64,000 nucleotides of DNA from Chrysaora quinquecirrha (GCA_014526335.1 JACTAT010000039.1:3148202-3212201), one strand, 5' to 3'. Shown: positions 27,201-33,101, numbered from the stretch's first letter. Made by a program: numbers and translations. The notes: generated by a model from the sequence alone, not told the origin.

Positions 27201-30200
27201 TTCTACCAAAATCAACTTCGTGATAATCATGAACAAAATTCGTTCCAGTTTTCTTTCCACACCAGCGAGTTTTCATTCTGAGCCTTGCCTGTCCTGGTCC
27301 GTATTTCATATTATCTGAGTAAAATGATGAGGCTGACATCTGACTGGTGCTCAAGAAGCCACTTTGCATACCAAGAGGTATTCTCTTCATTTCACCTAAA
27401 CAGAAGATTTTGGAACATTCAGGTATCCTTATATACATTGTTTAAGCAGCAAAAGCAATACGGGAGGAGAGTCTGAAGCCCTAGCTTAACTAGGAGACAT
27501 GTCGTGCGTGACATTGATGTCCCCTCGGTGTCTCCCAGTTTAGCCACCTCGGAAACTTTGTAGCACGCGACAAAATTTGTCGCAAGAGACACGCAAATGT
27601 TTCTGGAAGACAACAGAAACATTTCTTGTCTGCGCGACATGCAAATGAGTCGGGGGACATGTTGCTTGCTTGTCATTCGCATGTTAAGCTGTGGCTAAAC
27701 TAAGAGACTTGTCGCGCCCGACACTGCATTCAGCGTGTCTCCCAGGGTGGCTAAAGCGTGAGCGATCTTTTATGATGTGATCAAACGTTAAAACTGTTTG
27801 ACATGCTTAAAAACTTCAAATGTTTAAGAGCCAAATTCTTTGCTCCTGGTTCTTAGGTAAAATAAGGGACATCATCATCATCGTATCGGGTGGTTTGCCC
27901 GAACCATGTTGACTCTACTTCTCCAGAAGTCTCTGTCTTGCATTGCGTTTTGATATCTTCAACGGGTATGTCAGTGTCACGTACTAGCTGGTCGATGTAG
28001 GTGAGCTTTGGTCGGCCTGGAAGTGTAGTACCGTGTCTTGGGTTCCAGAAGAGCAGTTTGCTGATCAGTTCATTCTCACTTCGGTAGCAGTGTCCAGCAA
28101 ATCGAGTTCGCCTCTCTTTTACTATGACAGAGATGTCAGGAATGTCTCCATAGAGAATCTTCTTCGTTGGGTGTTCCTTCCACGATTTGTTTAGGACGGC
28201 CCTCAGCATACGAGTATAGGTTCCATCTTAATTTTAAAATAGATGGGCATTAAGAGATCACTCCTATATCAGTCAATCAGACCAAGTATCAATTAATGAA
28301 AAAACAGCATTGACGGAAAATGAGAATGGAAGGTAACAAAAACGTACTGTCTTTGTGTCCAAATATTTCAATCCTCATGCAATACATTGTTGAATTAAAG
28401 CCTTTTGTCTTTGGATTGATTCTTACAAATCTTGCTTTGACAGGGTTTGGGAAGACAGCCATGAAGGGATCTTGATTTGTTTCAGCATCAGAAGAGAACA
28501 ACTGAAAAACAACCAAACTTATGTTTTAGCATGGGTATTCATTTGCAAAACTAATTTGAGAAGCATGACCAGCCTAGAACATGGGCTTTTTGAACAAAAA
28601 ATGATTTATTTAGAACAAGTCACTAGGATCCAATGAACTAATAAGACTTTGATCCTGGCTACTGTGTCTGAGGCTCAAAACCTCACCTCTTGGAGCTCTT
28701 GACACCAAACAGCTATCCAGGAAAACATCTTCAGTTAGAACACTTGCTACTAGAAATGGGAGACTGAGGACATTTATTATTTGATGACAGTGGGTATCTT
28801 ATAAAGAATGGTGTAACAAAATAAAATTCCTGGCAAAATGGGTGTGGCAGTTAAACAATAGAAATTCACAAACCTGATAACTGATAATGGTAATCTATTT
28901 GGTTTAATCAATTGGGTACACAAAGGGTTTTAATCAAAGTGTCGCACCTCCATTAAGCAATTGCATATAAGAGTTTGAATAGTGAACTGAATGCTTTGAT
29001 CAATGGGCCACACCCAGTCTAGGAGGACTAATCACCTAATCACAATCAATCAATCAATCAATCAATCACTTACCATTTCTCTTCCAGGAAGATCCTCAAC
29101 CATCCTAAACGATGATGCATCAGAAGTGATGGAATAAGAAACTTGAAATCTTTTCACAGTCTCAGATGATTCTTGTTCCCCAAACCCTTGAACTACAACT
29201 CCATCAACTGAGAATTCCCTTCCAATATCAACCTGCAGCCATTGATCTGTATTTGATGACGCACACCATCCAGCAGCATTGTTAAGTCTTGCAAGTTTGG
29301 CATCTCTGCCTGCCACTGCACTTGAAGCAGTAATTGCATTATCTTGAATCTGGCCATTTTCAATACCAAGAGGAAAAGGCTTTTTCCATGTTGTGATTTT
29401 TCTGAATATTGAACACAAACACAAATTAGTGAGTGATTAACAACCTATACAGCCAGGTTTGCAGAGTATGGCAGTTTTCAATGAGATCACATATGCAGGA
29501 GCAACTTTCTGTTGTTGCAGTATCATAATTTTGGAGCCTATTGCGGCATACATGCGGACTAACTCAACGCCTGGCCTATCCTATGTTATGGCCTAAAATG
29601 GGCCTAATAAAGTGCAGTTCAATGGTGGAGTAGAAATCAAAGCCATCCCTCTTACGATTCTTCCTATTTCATTAAATCTTAAAGCTGCAAAGAGTTAAAT
29701 TCCTTTCTTTCCGACTTAAACTCATACATTAAACAGTACTTACGCTCATAAAGTCCAGAGAAGGAAAAGGGCGAAGGCTGTTGTTGAGAAGCCATTTTTT
29801 TCAAGCTCTTTGAAATTGAAAACAAAAAAAATCGCGCGAAAGAAGGCCCAGTCCTCTCCCGCCTCGTTTTCAGATGATCACGATTGCTACTCAAATCAAC
29901 ATCGTGATTCGTGATTCGTTGATTTAGTTGATTTTGGAAGAAAAGTTTCAAACGAAAATAAAAACATATATACCTTTCCCAGCTCGACAACCATAAAGTT
30001 CCATCCGTAAGCAAACAGAACCATCGTTTGGGTTATTCAGATTTGTTGCTCGAAATCTCACAAATCTCGTAGAAAAACTTTCGGAGATCCAGTTGAATTT
30101 GACACCAAAGTTATTCGTATTTCCATCAAACTCCTGCAAAAAAGCAAAGAATATAAAAAGCTCATCAGGATCAATTTGCTATATGCTTGTTAGGGCGCAT

Positions 30201-32698
30201 TATACTCTATCCTCAGCATAGTTTACACATTAAAACAATACGCTCTAGGTACGGTCTGTGCATTGTGCATAACTCCTTCACAGCCTTTACTGTGCATATC
30301 CATTTAATTTCTCAAGAAACCTTTTCTTTAGTTCTCCTATAAGGGTATCTCCACGAGGTCCTCTCCTCTCTTTAACGAAAGAGCGACAGAAACCCTGAAG
30401 ATTAAAATTGTCAGGGAGATAGGAGCGTATGAGGAGCAATTAACTGTTTAGAAAAGGTATGAGATTTGCGTTTAAAGGTTTAAACAAATGGATTTCCAGG
30501 AGAACAATAGGATTTCGGCAACGTTGTTCGAGATTTCCAAGGAGTTAATTGAGAGTGCAGAGGTATTTAATATATTGCGAGCAATAGCCGAAACATATGT
30601 GGACATACTAAAAAGCTTTTTTGGTCTTACACTCTGCAGAGTATAAACGCCAAAAACAGAACGAAACAATTGAATACGGCGAAATTGTTTCGGTCTGTTT
30701 CTGACGTTTATACTCTGAGGAGTGTCAGACGAAAAAAGTTTAATGTATGTCGAAAGATATGTTTCCACTATTGTTTGCACGATTTCGAAGTTTTATACCA
30801 CTCAAATACTAGTCAATATATGTTTAAAATTACAGAAAATTGGTTTCGTTTTTACCTTTCGTTTTCCTGAAGTATCATTGAAATAATAAAACTTCTTTCC
30901 ATCATCACTAAATTCCAAATAAAACTTCGTTACAAAACTCGAAACTTCGTTTGGGTCTCCTTGTGTTGCGATTCCCTTGATTGTAACTGGTTGATCAAAC
31001 GAAACTTGTAACCCAATCATCGACCCAGTTCCCTTTGCCAGCAAAATTACCGCACCAACAACTTCTGATACCAAGTCTTGCTTGCGAAGGCAGGTATTTT
31101 AGATTGCCAAGCTGCTTGTATGAGCTGGCAGTGATCTGGTAATTCTTTATGTATCCATTTGAAAGACCGAGTGGACTTGGACTTGAACAACCTGGCGAAG
31201 AATTTTTCTGTTTTGTTGATAAGTGTTTCATCATCAATATATAGCTAGGAATACGAAGTATATAGAAAATATGAGCAAGCGTCACTGAATTTCAGTGCGT
31301 ACAGCAAAGACGTAGTTTGCTCTGCGGGTGAGGGTCGTTTAAGGGTTCTAGGGAATATGGGAACATGCGAAATGTATTCCAGGGAACAAGGAACGTGGCC
31401 AAAATTAAAAGGGAACATTGGAACATCGTGAAACAAAACAGGGATCAGGTAAAATTTTCCAATCCATTTGACTATCAATCTGAAACATGATTATACAAAA
31501 TCCCGGGAACAAGGGGATTTTCTCAAAGGTGAAGGTGAAGGTGAAATGGTGTTTTAGCACCAATCGATAGGATGAATCTCAGTAGTAGGTTAACTAATCA
31601 AGACCTCGACTCTGGCTGTGACGCTGCCGTGGTTGGGCTAAAACCCTGAGTGACCACACTGAGCTCCTGACACCAAAAGTCAGCTGGATCACACCAGGAC
31701 GCCACAGCACCTTCAAAGGAACAAGGAACAAGCCCCTCTGCCTCTCACCCCTAAACGACCCTCAAAGTTGCCGTTTTTGAGTCTACTACTAGCCTAGGGC
31801 TAATCAGTCGACTTTACACTTTACCCCTGGTCTGGATGCATTAGCATATAGCAGGGTGCAGCCACATACGGCGCTCATAACTACCGACCAGGTACCCATT
31901 TATACACCTGGGTGGAGAGAGGCACAATTGTGTTAACAACTTGCCCAAGGTTGTTATCTCTGCAACCACAAGTGGAAAGACCGTGGCTCGAACCCACAAC
32001 ATTTGCGTTGTGAGTCCAGCACGCTAACCACTGCACCACAGAGACCACCAATAATCTTGAACGGCAGAGCGATAGCATAATGCTTCTAGGATCCCAAAGC
32101 TGTTGACAATGTATTGGTTTTGCATATCAATTTCCTCAATTTACTGGTTGAGGCTTGCAACCAAACGCCACTCGCCAAAATACTTCCGCTTTCAAATGAC
32201 GATTTTTTCGATTTTTCAACTTCAAAACTAATTCGTTTTGACGAAATAAAAGCAATGTAAAGATAATAAAAACATGAGAAAAATGCTACAAGATTAAGCA
32301 AGGCTGCTTGGTTTTGATTGTCATTATTCTAAAAAATATTTGGTTCTTTGAAATCCTTTTATATCTTTATTATTGTAGATAAAAGAAGAAGAGATGGATA
32401 AGAAACCAAACGAGTGGAAATATTTATAATAAATAAATAAATGTAAATAATGAAGTGATCTGTAGTCTACATATATATTTTGAGAGAGCGTTGCAAAGTC
32501 CTGGAGAATATAATTGCGGAAGTGAATTGATAATGGCCTGGTCGAAGTCTGCATTTGCAACTCTACGTCTACTGTAGTATAGTGCAGCTTCGTGCCGATC
32601 TTCATCTTGCAAATGCAAAACCTACCTTTAACGTAATGCAGAACGAAGAAAAACTGAGCGAAGAAAACCAGAACTTTTAATTTTGACTTTAAATGCAT
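57..32698 (-). CDS. Large discoidin (F5/8C)-fibronectin III surface/secreted protein, 3' end beyond window
   Basis: Reading from high to low coordinates, a signal-peptide exon is followed by 22 exons forming 11 discoidin domains and then about 14 exons forming 9 FN3 domains. Nearly all domain boundaries sit at phase-1 introns, the usual state of shuffled extracellular modules. The last exon seen (57-123) ends in a phase-1 donor, so the gene continues to the left. No transmembrane segment, kinase or phosphatase domain is visible; a membrane anchor or cytoplasmic enzyme could lie outside the window. Discoidin and FN3 modules are known to bind carbohydrate, lipid or protein ligands, so a recognition or adhesion role is inferred. 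Domains 1, 7 and 8 and FN3-6 carry one-base frame breaks, discussed separately. It could be two genes, the second beginning at the signal-peptide exon at 8384-8465. Confidence 0.8.
985..1066. repeat. GAT/GAC trinucleotide repeat
   Basis: An Asp-like GAT microsatellite in the intron between FN3-8 and FN3-9. The open frame across it (668-1108) is an artefact of the repeat. Confidence 0.9.
1162..1458 (-). CDS. FN3 domain 8 (single exon)
   Basis: A 297 bp exon encoding APSTAPSDITIDITGSRSLR, INWNALSKNDTNGNITGYSI, LFPYTEYTIKIAAKNSAGLG and NRTLQDG. The core Trp and the NSAG turn before the last strand are clear. Confidence 0.82.
1500..2025. repeat. Long AAG/GAA purine tract
   Basis: About 0.5 kb of almost pure A/G on the plus strand in the intron between FN3-7 and FN3-8. 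It yields Lys/Arg or Ser/Leu/Phe-rich spurious frames on both strands. Long mirror-like purine tracts can adopt triplex structure; that is general knowledge, not shown here. Confidence 0.9.
2055..2883 (-). CDS. FN3 domain 7 (two exons, Cys-x8-Cys class)
   Basis: Exons 2816-2883 (68 bp) and 2055-2310. The small exon encodes APSMAPTITRIETSRNSANI with Gln at the Trp site. The large exon has NGKLLGYHISYRCISNKYTR then DC, LFSWMKYAVTIQVYNSAGVS and a phase-1 donor (GATA|GTGAGT). Confidence 0.8.
3280..3572 (-). pseudogene. FN3 domain 6 (single exon), frame-broken
   Basis: The exon has intact CTCTAG| acceptor and GAAG|GTTTGG donor. It encodes APRISPKPITLKALSSRSLL, EWRSLEWNDTNGLIISYSIG, then the frame slips by one in an A/T run near 3437-3448 and meets TAA. 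The next frame continues with LLNVSANDRSYAFTGL, YTNYTVRIAAINKAGFG, QQTKEEG. One added A restores a complete FN3 domain, so a missing homopolymer base is likely. Confidence 0.7.
3640..4192. repeat. Second long AAG/GAA purine tract
   Basis: Another 0.55 kb purine strand with a pure (AAG)n core around 4060-4115, in the intron between FN3-5 and FN3-6. Like the first tract it precedes a single-exon FN3 domain in transcription order, so it may have been copied with the FN3 unit. Confidence 0.9.
4210..5189 (-). CDS. FN3 domain 5 (two exons, Cys-x8-Cys class)
   Basis: Exons 5122-5189 (68 bp) and 4210-4462. The small exon reads APNKAPSIQSTSATKFSAKI with Gln at the Trp site. The large exon has NGVILGYKISYRCLDSN, then TRRC, LMSWTVYNIKISVYNKAGSS. 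The intron between the two holds two SINE copies. Confidence 0.8.
4586..4965 (+). mobile_element. SINE-like element, two adjacent partial copies
   Basis: The stretch carries GGTCAGTGG and GGCTCGAATCC, resembling Pol III A and B boxes, after a GAGAGCC-TTGGGCTGTATGACTTTGA leader. A second, shorter copy of the leader starts at about 4820 (GGGAGGAGAGCCTTGGGCTG). Related copies lie near 24738 (reverse) and 56117. Confidence 0.55.
5783..6073 (-). CDS. FN3 domain 4 (single exon)
   Basis: A 291 bp exon encoding EPSSAPSHVQAVVIN, IEVSWSPL, TNGNITKYTLTISN, LKPFTNYSIQVAAVNNAGTG and a SRQTLEA linker. All FN3 hallmarks are present, including the core Trp. It pairs with FN3-3 as the first of three two-domain units. 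Confidence 0.82.
6415..6545. repeat. Dispersed inverted-repeat element, CAAACATTG family (fragment)
   Basis: The text TTGGCCA...CAAACATTG...TTGCTTG...CAATGTTTGATCA...GGCC belongs to a family seen again at 17.2, 18.4, 23.9, 26.0, 34.7 and 54.9 kb. Self-complementary arms suggest a non-autonomous DNA element. Confidence 0.55.
6596..7536 (-). CDS. FN3 domain 3 (two exons, Cys-x8-Cys class)
   Basis: Exons 7469-7536 (68 bp) and 6596-6848. The small exon encodes APSVAPNIVTASGKRRTIDL with no Trp at the expected B-strand site. The large exon has SNGKLLGYHILYRC, then TTRDC eight residues after the first Cys, LMSWTLYEVTIQVFNSAGTS and a TTEET linker. Confidence 0.8.
6881..7115. mobile_element. CCACCACAGTAG hairpin element, diverged copy
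   Basis: Begins CACGCTCTGGTGG and ends CTCGCTAGCGTG, with arms of TACTGTGGTGGG units and their complements. It is a shorter relative of the element at 18535-19032. No clear target duplication remains. Confidence 0.6.
7178..7279 (+). mobile_element. Very short tRNA-derived SINE with 16-bp target duplication
   Basis: The 102 bp insert contains GGTTCGAATCCC, a near-perfect Pol III B box, and GTAGTCAACTGGC as a possible A box. It is flanked by identical 16-bp repeats (AATTATCATAAGATTG) at 7162-7177 and 7280-7295, the mark of a LINE-mobilised insertion. A short AAGC repeat follows. Confidence 0.7.
7791..8186. mobile_element. TA-flanked MITE (CACGCTTTTTTTATAAGGAACC ends), copy 1
   Basis: The 396-bp element starts CACGCTTTTTTATAAGGAAC and ends in the complementary GGTTCCTTATAAAG...AAAGCGTG, with TA on each side. 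This fits a Tc1/mariner-type non-autonomous element. A second full copy is at 54494-54893 and an end fragment at about 42123-42184. Confidence 0.75.
8215..8330 (-). repeat. tRNA-like SINE fragment
   Basis: On the minus strand TGGCCTAGTGATAGAATGCTCGCCCG resembles a tRNA D-arm to anticodon region with an A box. No B box is clear. It lies just downstream of the candidate signal exon at 8384-8465. Confidence 0.4.
8384..8465 (-). CDS. Candidate alternative signal-peptide first exon
   Basis: The ATG at 8465 encodes MFCWFFAVIFSGLIVTALSL followed by LDDLDILG, a convincing secretion signal with acidic residues after it. The exon ends TTAG|GTATAC with one base left over (phase 1), which matches the acceptor of the FN3-3 exon at 7536. 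It lies between FN3-2 and FN3-3. Either it begins a separate FN3-only gene, or it is an alternative promoter/first exon of the large gene. Spliced internally it would put a hydrophobic stretch mid-protein, which is less likely. Confidence 0.5.
9059..9984 (-). CDS. FN3 domain 2 (two exons, Cys-x8-Cys class)
   Basis: Exons 9914-9984 (71 bp) and 9059-9314. The small exon encodes PLVIPNSVSAQQNG and KKIDIQW, keeping the core Trp. The large exon has CTVDHTTRSC, LTSWTNYTIKIQVYNG and ends TGEE with a phase-1 donor. The Cys-x8-Cys hairpin recurs in the other two-exon FN3 domains. Confidence 0.75.
9481..9640 (-). mobile_element. tRNA-derived SINE, family G (GAAGGTGAAGG tail), degraded copy
   Basis: Matches the copies at 31524, 46182 and 47821 across GCGCCAGTCGCTAAGATCTCAG, ACTAATCGAGACCTCGACC and GCTGGATTAGGCCATGACGC. 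The simple-repeat tail is missing here. Confidence 0.65.
10069..10088. repeat. Poly-C tract
   Basis: About 15 consecutive C residues between FN3-1 and FN3-2; part of a low-complexity stretch with CCCCC-rich text from 10020. Length is likely unreliable in any assembly. Confidence 0.8.
10460..10756 (-). CDS. FN3 domain 1 (single exon)
   Basis: A 297 bp exon flanked by TTATAG| and GCAA|GTAAGT. It encodes NLSSAVINMRRVDITW, FTVQYRKIG, ASWTDI, LEKYKTYEVRLKTVKGL: the core Trp, the Tyr of the C strand and the L-x(6)-Y signature of fibronectin III. The full domain sits in one exon. Confidence 0.75.
11397..12515 (-). CDS. Discoidin domain 11 (type Z)
   Basis: Exons 12250-12515 and 11397-11538. First half: CYDDLTRGSIVTAST, NTWCAQSSG, IDVIL, VTAVGIQGDSNGDNW, FKVSHA. 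Second half: TFTGNTDRNSVVRHW, KYIRIKADTF, VCARTQVIGC. The terminal Cys pair is kept. This is the last discoidin domain; the next exon, again phase 1, begins the FN3 series. Confidence 0.87.
12620..12825. mobile_element. GGAGACATGT inverted/direct repeat element, copy 1
   Basis: Contains CTAAACTAGGAGACATGT, GCATTCAGCGTGTCTC, ACATGTCCCCCGAGTTGC and AACTGGGAGACATGT. The same text with extra units occurs at 27481-27758. It lies upstream of discoidin 11's first exon in transcription order and codes for nothing recognisable. Confidence 0.6.
13298..14299 (-). CDS. Discoidin domain 10 (type Y)
   Basis: Exons 13977-14299 and 13298-13451. The first half begins AAGKSLYALGMESGVIADSQ, then ARFKKPGAGWCAP, QWLQIDFKQRMVITAVATQG, YKYYLMYD. 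The second half has LFTGNNIYKNVPVMNLL, QYLRINPITKGDGSTL, CLRTEIYGYHPG. It is intact and is the reference copy for broken domain 7. Confidence 0.88.
14892..15963 (-). CDS. Discoidin domain 9 (type X)
   Basis: Exons 15635-15963 and 14892-15042, open and well spliced. Motifs: TGRTPLGMGNGFIKDNQITA, GRLGVTHNRWCSAQP, DWLQVDFKRNVTITG, VKQFYLQVSFDG; then DFTGNTNNNG, ARYVKFRASSV, CARLEYYGTADDQG. The two halves are separated by an intron filled with a GAT repeat. No terminal Cys pair. Confidence 0.88.
15085..15440. repeat. GAT microsatellite within discoidin 9
   Basis: A long GATGAT-rich block with an uninterrupted core near 15231-15300 in the intron separating the two exons of discoidin domain 9. It gives false Asp- or Ser/Ile-rich frames. 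Confidence 0.9.
16637..17605 (-). pseudogene. Discoidin domain 8 (type Z), first exon frame-broken
   Basis: Exons 17336-17605 and 16637-16802. The first exon opens ECSDDLTRLQDTGITASS with a WC motif and EYIQVDLG. After ITG the frame slips, and the matching continuation (GIQGDS, then KTFKISHGK) lies one frame over. Compared with domain 5 (ITGFGVQGDS) a T is missing near 17428. A second base is missing near 17344-17350 before the donor AAAA|GTATGT. The second exon is intact: EYTANTNRNGV, RFIRIRV, CLRIQVLGC. The terminal Cys pair is present. Confidence 0.7.
17690..17950 (+). repeat. Degenerate tandem repeat, TTCTCAGACAAATRGYAATTGTT
   Basis: Roughly seven imperfect repeats of a 38-45 bp unit containing CTCAGACAAATGG and ATTGTTGTCTCCTAT, in the intron between discoidin 7 and 8. 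Confidence 0.75.
18107..20078 (-). pseudogene. Discoidin domain 7 (type Y), first exon frame-broken
   Basis: Exons 19756-20078 and 18107-18260. Sequence and splice sites match domain 10 almost base for base, but the first exon has an extra base near 20060-20064 (CTCTTATATG against CTCTATACG) and one fewer T in the run 19960-19964 (five against six). The two shifts cancel but leave a stop between them. The second exon is open: LFTGNNIYKNVPVMNLL, QYLRINPITKGDGSTF, CLRAEIYGYHPG. Either an assembly fault or a damaged exon; the splice signals are intact, which favours the former. Confidence 0.7.
18535..19032. mobile_element. 498-bp fold-back (hairpin) element with 5-bp duplication
   Basis: Starts CACGCTAGCGAATCTATAAT and ends with the exact complement (ATTATAGATTCGCTAGCGTG). 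The interior is a near-palindrome of TACTGTGGTGG / CCACCACAGTA units. ATCAA flanks it on both sides (18530-18534 and 19033-19037). No coding capacity; a non-autonomous fold-back DNA element. It sits in the intron of discoidin 7, and the equivalent intron of domain 10 lacks it. Confidence 0.8.
20916..21897 (-). CDS. Discoidin domain 6 (type X)
   Basis: Exons 21566-21897 and 20916-21066. Motifs: RTPLGMGNGFIKDSQITASS, GRLGVTANRWCS, DWLQVDFKRNVTITG, ATQGDD, YVKQFF; then DFTGNTNNND, ARYVRFRASSV, CARLEYYGTADDQG. No terminal Cys pair. It is very close to domain 9, the equivalent member of the next triplet. Confidence 0.88.
22511..23647 (-). CDS. Discoidin domain 5 (type Z)
   Basis: Exons 23376-23647 and 22511-22652. 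The first half is short (272 bp) and starts CSDDLT, then LITGSS, TWCAKTS, ITGFGVQGDSNGDNW, VKISHG. The second half has TFKGSVDRNRV, QFFKIKI, CMRIQVLGC. The terminal cysteines (CSDD...VLGC) are both present. The reading is intact, and it is the best guide to where domain 8 is broken. Confidence 0.85.
23936..24119. repeat. CAAACATTG-family inverted repeat element
   Basis: Runs from GCCCTCGCCAAACGCTCAGACATTG through GTTTCGCCACGTCCCAAAACATTGCTCGTC to TTTTGCTTGTCAA. Belongs to the family best preserved at 25962 and 34677. Confidence 0.55.
24507..25562 (-). CDS. Discoidin domain 4 (type Y)
   Basis: Exons 25243-25562 and 24507-24660. The first half begins AAEGKGQYALGMENG, then QLSASS, GWCSGS, DWLQITF, ITAVALQGHGG and FKYHVQY. 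The second half has LFIGNNV, KFRINP, YCLRAEIYGYHAG. It lacks the terminal Cys pair, as do the other type Y domains. It closely resembles domains 7 and 10, marking it as the Y member of the first full triplet. Confidence 0.85.
24738..24935 (-). mobile_element. SINE-like element (GAGAGCC family), reverse copy
   Basis: On the minus strand it reads GGGAGGAGAGCCTTGGGCTG, TATGACTCGGAGAGTTACTC, TACAGCTCAGTGGAAACGTC and CAGTCCAGGCTCGTATCCCA, giving A-box- and B-box-like motifs 40-50 bp apart. It lies next to the second exon of discoidin 4. Confidence 0.6.
25962..26233. mobile_element. CAAACATTG-family MITE, long copy
   Basis: Opens GATCAAACAATAATATTGGTC and closes with the complementary GACCAACAATGTTTGATCAT-GTGGCCGAGGCC. 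The interior repeats GCTTGACAAGC-type palindromes. Non-coding, in the intron between the halves of the discoidin 3 and 4 region. Confidence 0.65.
26375..27395 (-). CDS. Discoidin domain 3 (type X)
   Basis: Exons 27067-27395 and 26375-26543, both with good splice sites and open. Motifs: IPLGMQSGFL, QMSASS, RWCG, YHEVDFG, LTGIATQGDP, YVKKFYLET; then FTGNLDQTTV, ARYVRFRATE, VCLRLEYYG. The terminal Cys pair is missing at both ends (GEMK at the start, YYGVELN at the end); the internal WC and VCLR cysteines remain. Confidence 0.85.
27481..27758. mobile_element. GGAGACATGT inverted-repeat element, copy 2
   Basis: Two head units (CTTAACTAGGAGACATGTCG and GGCTAAACTAAGAGACTTGT) and two GTGTCTCCCAG units in inverted order. 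Matches 12620-12825. In the intron before discoidin 3. Confidence 0.6.
27850..28225 (-). mobile_element. Non-LTR retrotransposon ORF2 3' fragment
   Basis: The minus-strand frame (27853-28209) includes LNKSWKEHPTKK, LYGDIP, VIVKERRTRFAGHCYRSENE, FWNPRHGTTLPGRPKLTYID and a W residue before the end. This R-x-R-F-A-G-H and G-R-P-x-L-T-Y-x-D pattern is typical of the C-terminal region after LINE reverse transcriptases. The RT core and endonuclease are missing, so it is a 5'-truncated dead copy. Confidence 0.75.
28348..29401 (-). CDS. Discoidin domain 2 (type Y)
   Basis: Exons 29074-29401 and 28348-28501. First half: PLGIENG, AITASS, WCASSNTDQWLQVDI, VQGFG, FQVSY. Second half: FSSDAETN, ARFVRINP, YCMRIEIFG. 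The position of the usual opening Cys is Trp and the closing Cys is absent. The acceptor TTCAG|AAAAATC is one base out of phase with the preceding exon; a sixth A in that run (T-run 29397-29401) would make it phase 1 like its neighbours. Confidence 0.75.
29744..29795 (-). other. Possible alternative first exon (MASQQQ...)
   Basis: In the intron between discoidin 1 and 2, an ATG at 29795 starts a short open frame (MASQQQPSPFSFSGLYER) ending at a strong donor (GAGC|GTAAGT). It is not secretory. It would join exon 29074-29401 only if the phase is corrected. It may be chance. Confidence 0.2.
29974..31176 (-). CDS. Discoidin domain 1 (type X), with frame break
   Basis: Two exons: first half about 30856-31176, second half 29974-30133. 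The first half has the opening Cys, PLGLSNGYI, QITASS, a WC motif, LQVSF, ITGIATQG-like IKGIATQGDP and FYLEFSDDG. The second half has EFDGNTN, RFVRFRAT and CLRMELYGC. This domain keeps the terminal Cys pair typical of F5/8C. The frame is broken between DDW and LQVSF: the plus strand reads CCC at 31012-31014 and one base fewer would restore the frame. Confidence 0.75.
30611..30738. mobile_element. Compact hairpin element (AAAAAAGTCTGACACTC arms)
   Basis: The arms, about 50 bases each, pair almost completely: GGTCTTACACTCTGCAGAGT-ATAAACG on the left and CGTTTATACTCTGAGGAGTG-TCAGACG on the right. Half-copies occur at 19600-19655 and 26945-26985. Confidence 0.7.
31524..31718 (-). mobile_element. 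tRNA-derived SINE, family G, copy 2
   Basis: On the plus strand it begins with the tail AAGGTGAAGGTGAAGGTGAA then GGTGTTTTAGCACCAATCG and ends GGACGCCACAGCACCTTC. Read on the minus strand, the head is the tRNA-like part and the GAAGGT repeat is the 3' tail. Lies just upstream of discoidin 1. Confidence 0.75.
31790..32050 (-). mobile_element. tRNA-headed SINE with conserved core
   Basis: The minus strand begins GGTGGTCTCTGTGGTGCAGT then GGTTAGCG (A box) and has TTGTGGGTTCGAGCC (B box), followed by a core containing CCACCCAGGTGTATAAATGG and GTACCTGGTCGG. The head folds like a tRNA with a pseudo-anticodon loop. Not a functional tRNA because the acceptor end is not maintained. In intron 1. Confidence 0.75.
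32627..32698 (-). CDS. Exon 1: signal peptide of discoidin/FN3 gene
   Basis: The ATG at 32698 opens a basic start (MHLKSKLK) followed by a hydrophobic core (VLVFFAQFFFVLHYV), a classic secretion signal. The exon ends at a good donor (AAAG|GTAGGT) leaving one base, phase 1. The discoidin-1 exon can be entered at CCAG|GTTGTT in the same phase, giving Gly-Cys at the domain start. The longer reading through the donor has no recognisable domain. Confidence 0.65.
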
Positions 32699-33101
32699 TA
32701 TGTCATCATCTTGTTTTGAAATTTCACATGCTTTCGATTTGATCCAACTTTGATCAAATTTCAGTTTGGTTTGAAGAACTCTTGATTGAGTTGATGCGAT
32801 ACCTTGATTCCCTGTTTTTGCTTACGTCATTGTTAACTTCCAAGGTTTGCGGAAAAAACTGAGGCTGAAGTTATTGTATTCTGGGATTTCTTAGAACAAC
32901 TTCAAAACATCCTACTTAGTTAATTCTCTGTACGTTCAACTGACTTATAGGCCTTTTTTATGTCCGAAGGACATAATGAGAGGGTGTTTGTGGAACGCAT
33001 GTATGTATAGACGCTTTTTCTTGTTGCTGTAATTTTTCAGTGCAGGAAATGTCCATGCCAAATTTGAGATAGAAATTCTCGCAGTTTTGGCAACTACCAC
33101 T

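Noticed and set aside
31990..32050. A tRNA gene
   Set aside because: The A and B boxes are good but the acceptor stem is not maintained and a SINE core follows, so it is a SINE head.
32324..32626. Extension of the signal-peptide frame beyond the donor at 32627
   Set aside because: No domain is encoded, and the donor joins in phase to discoidin 1.
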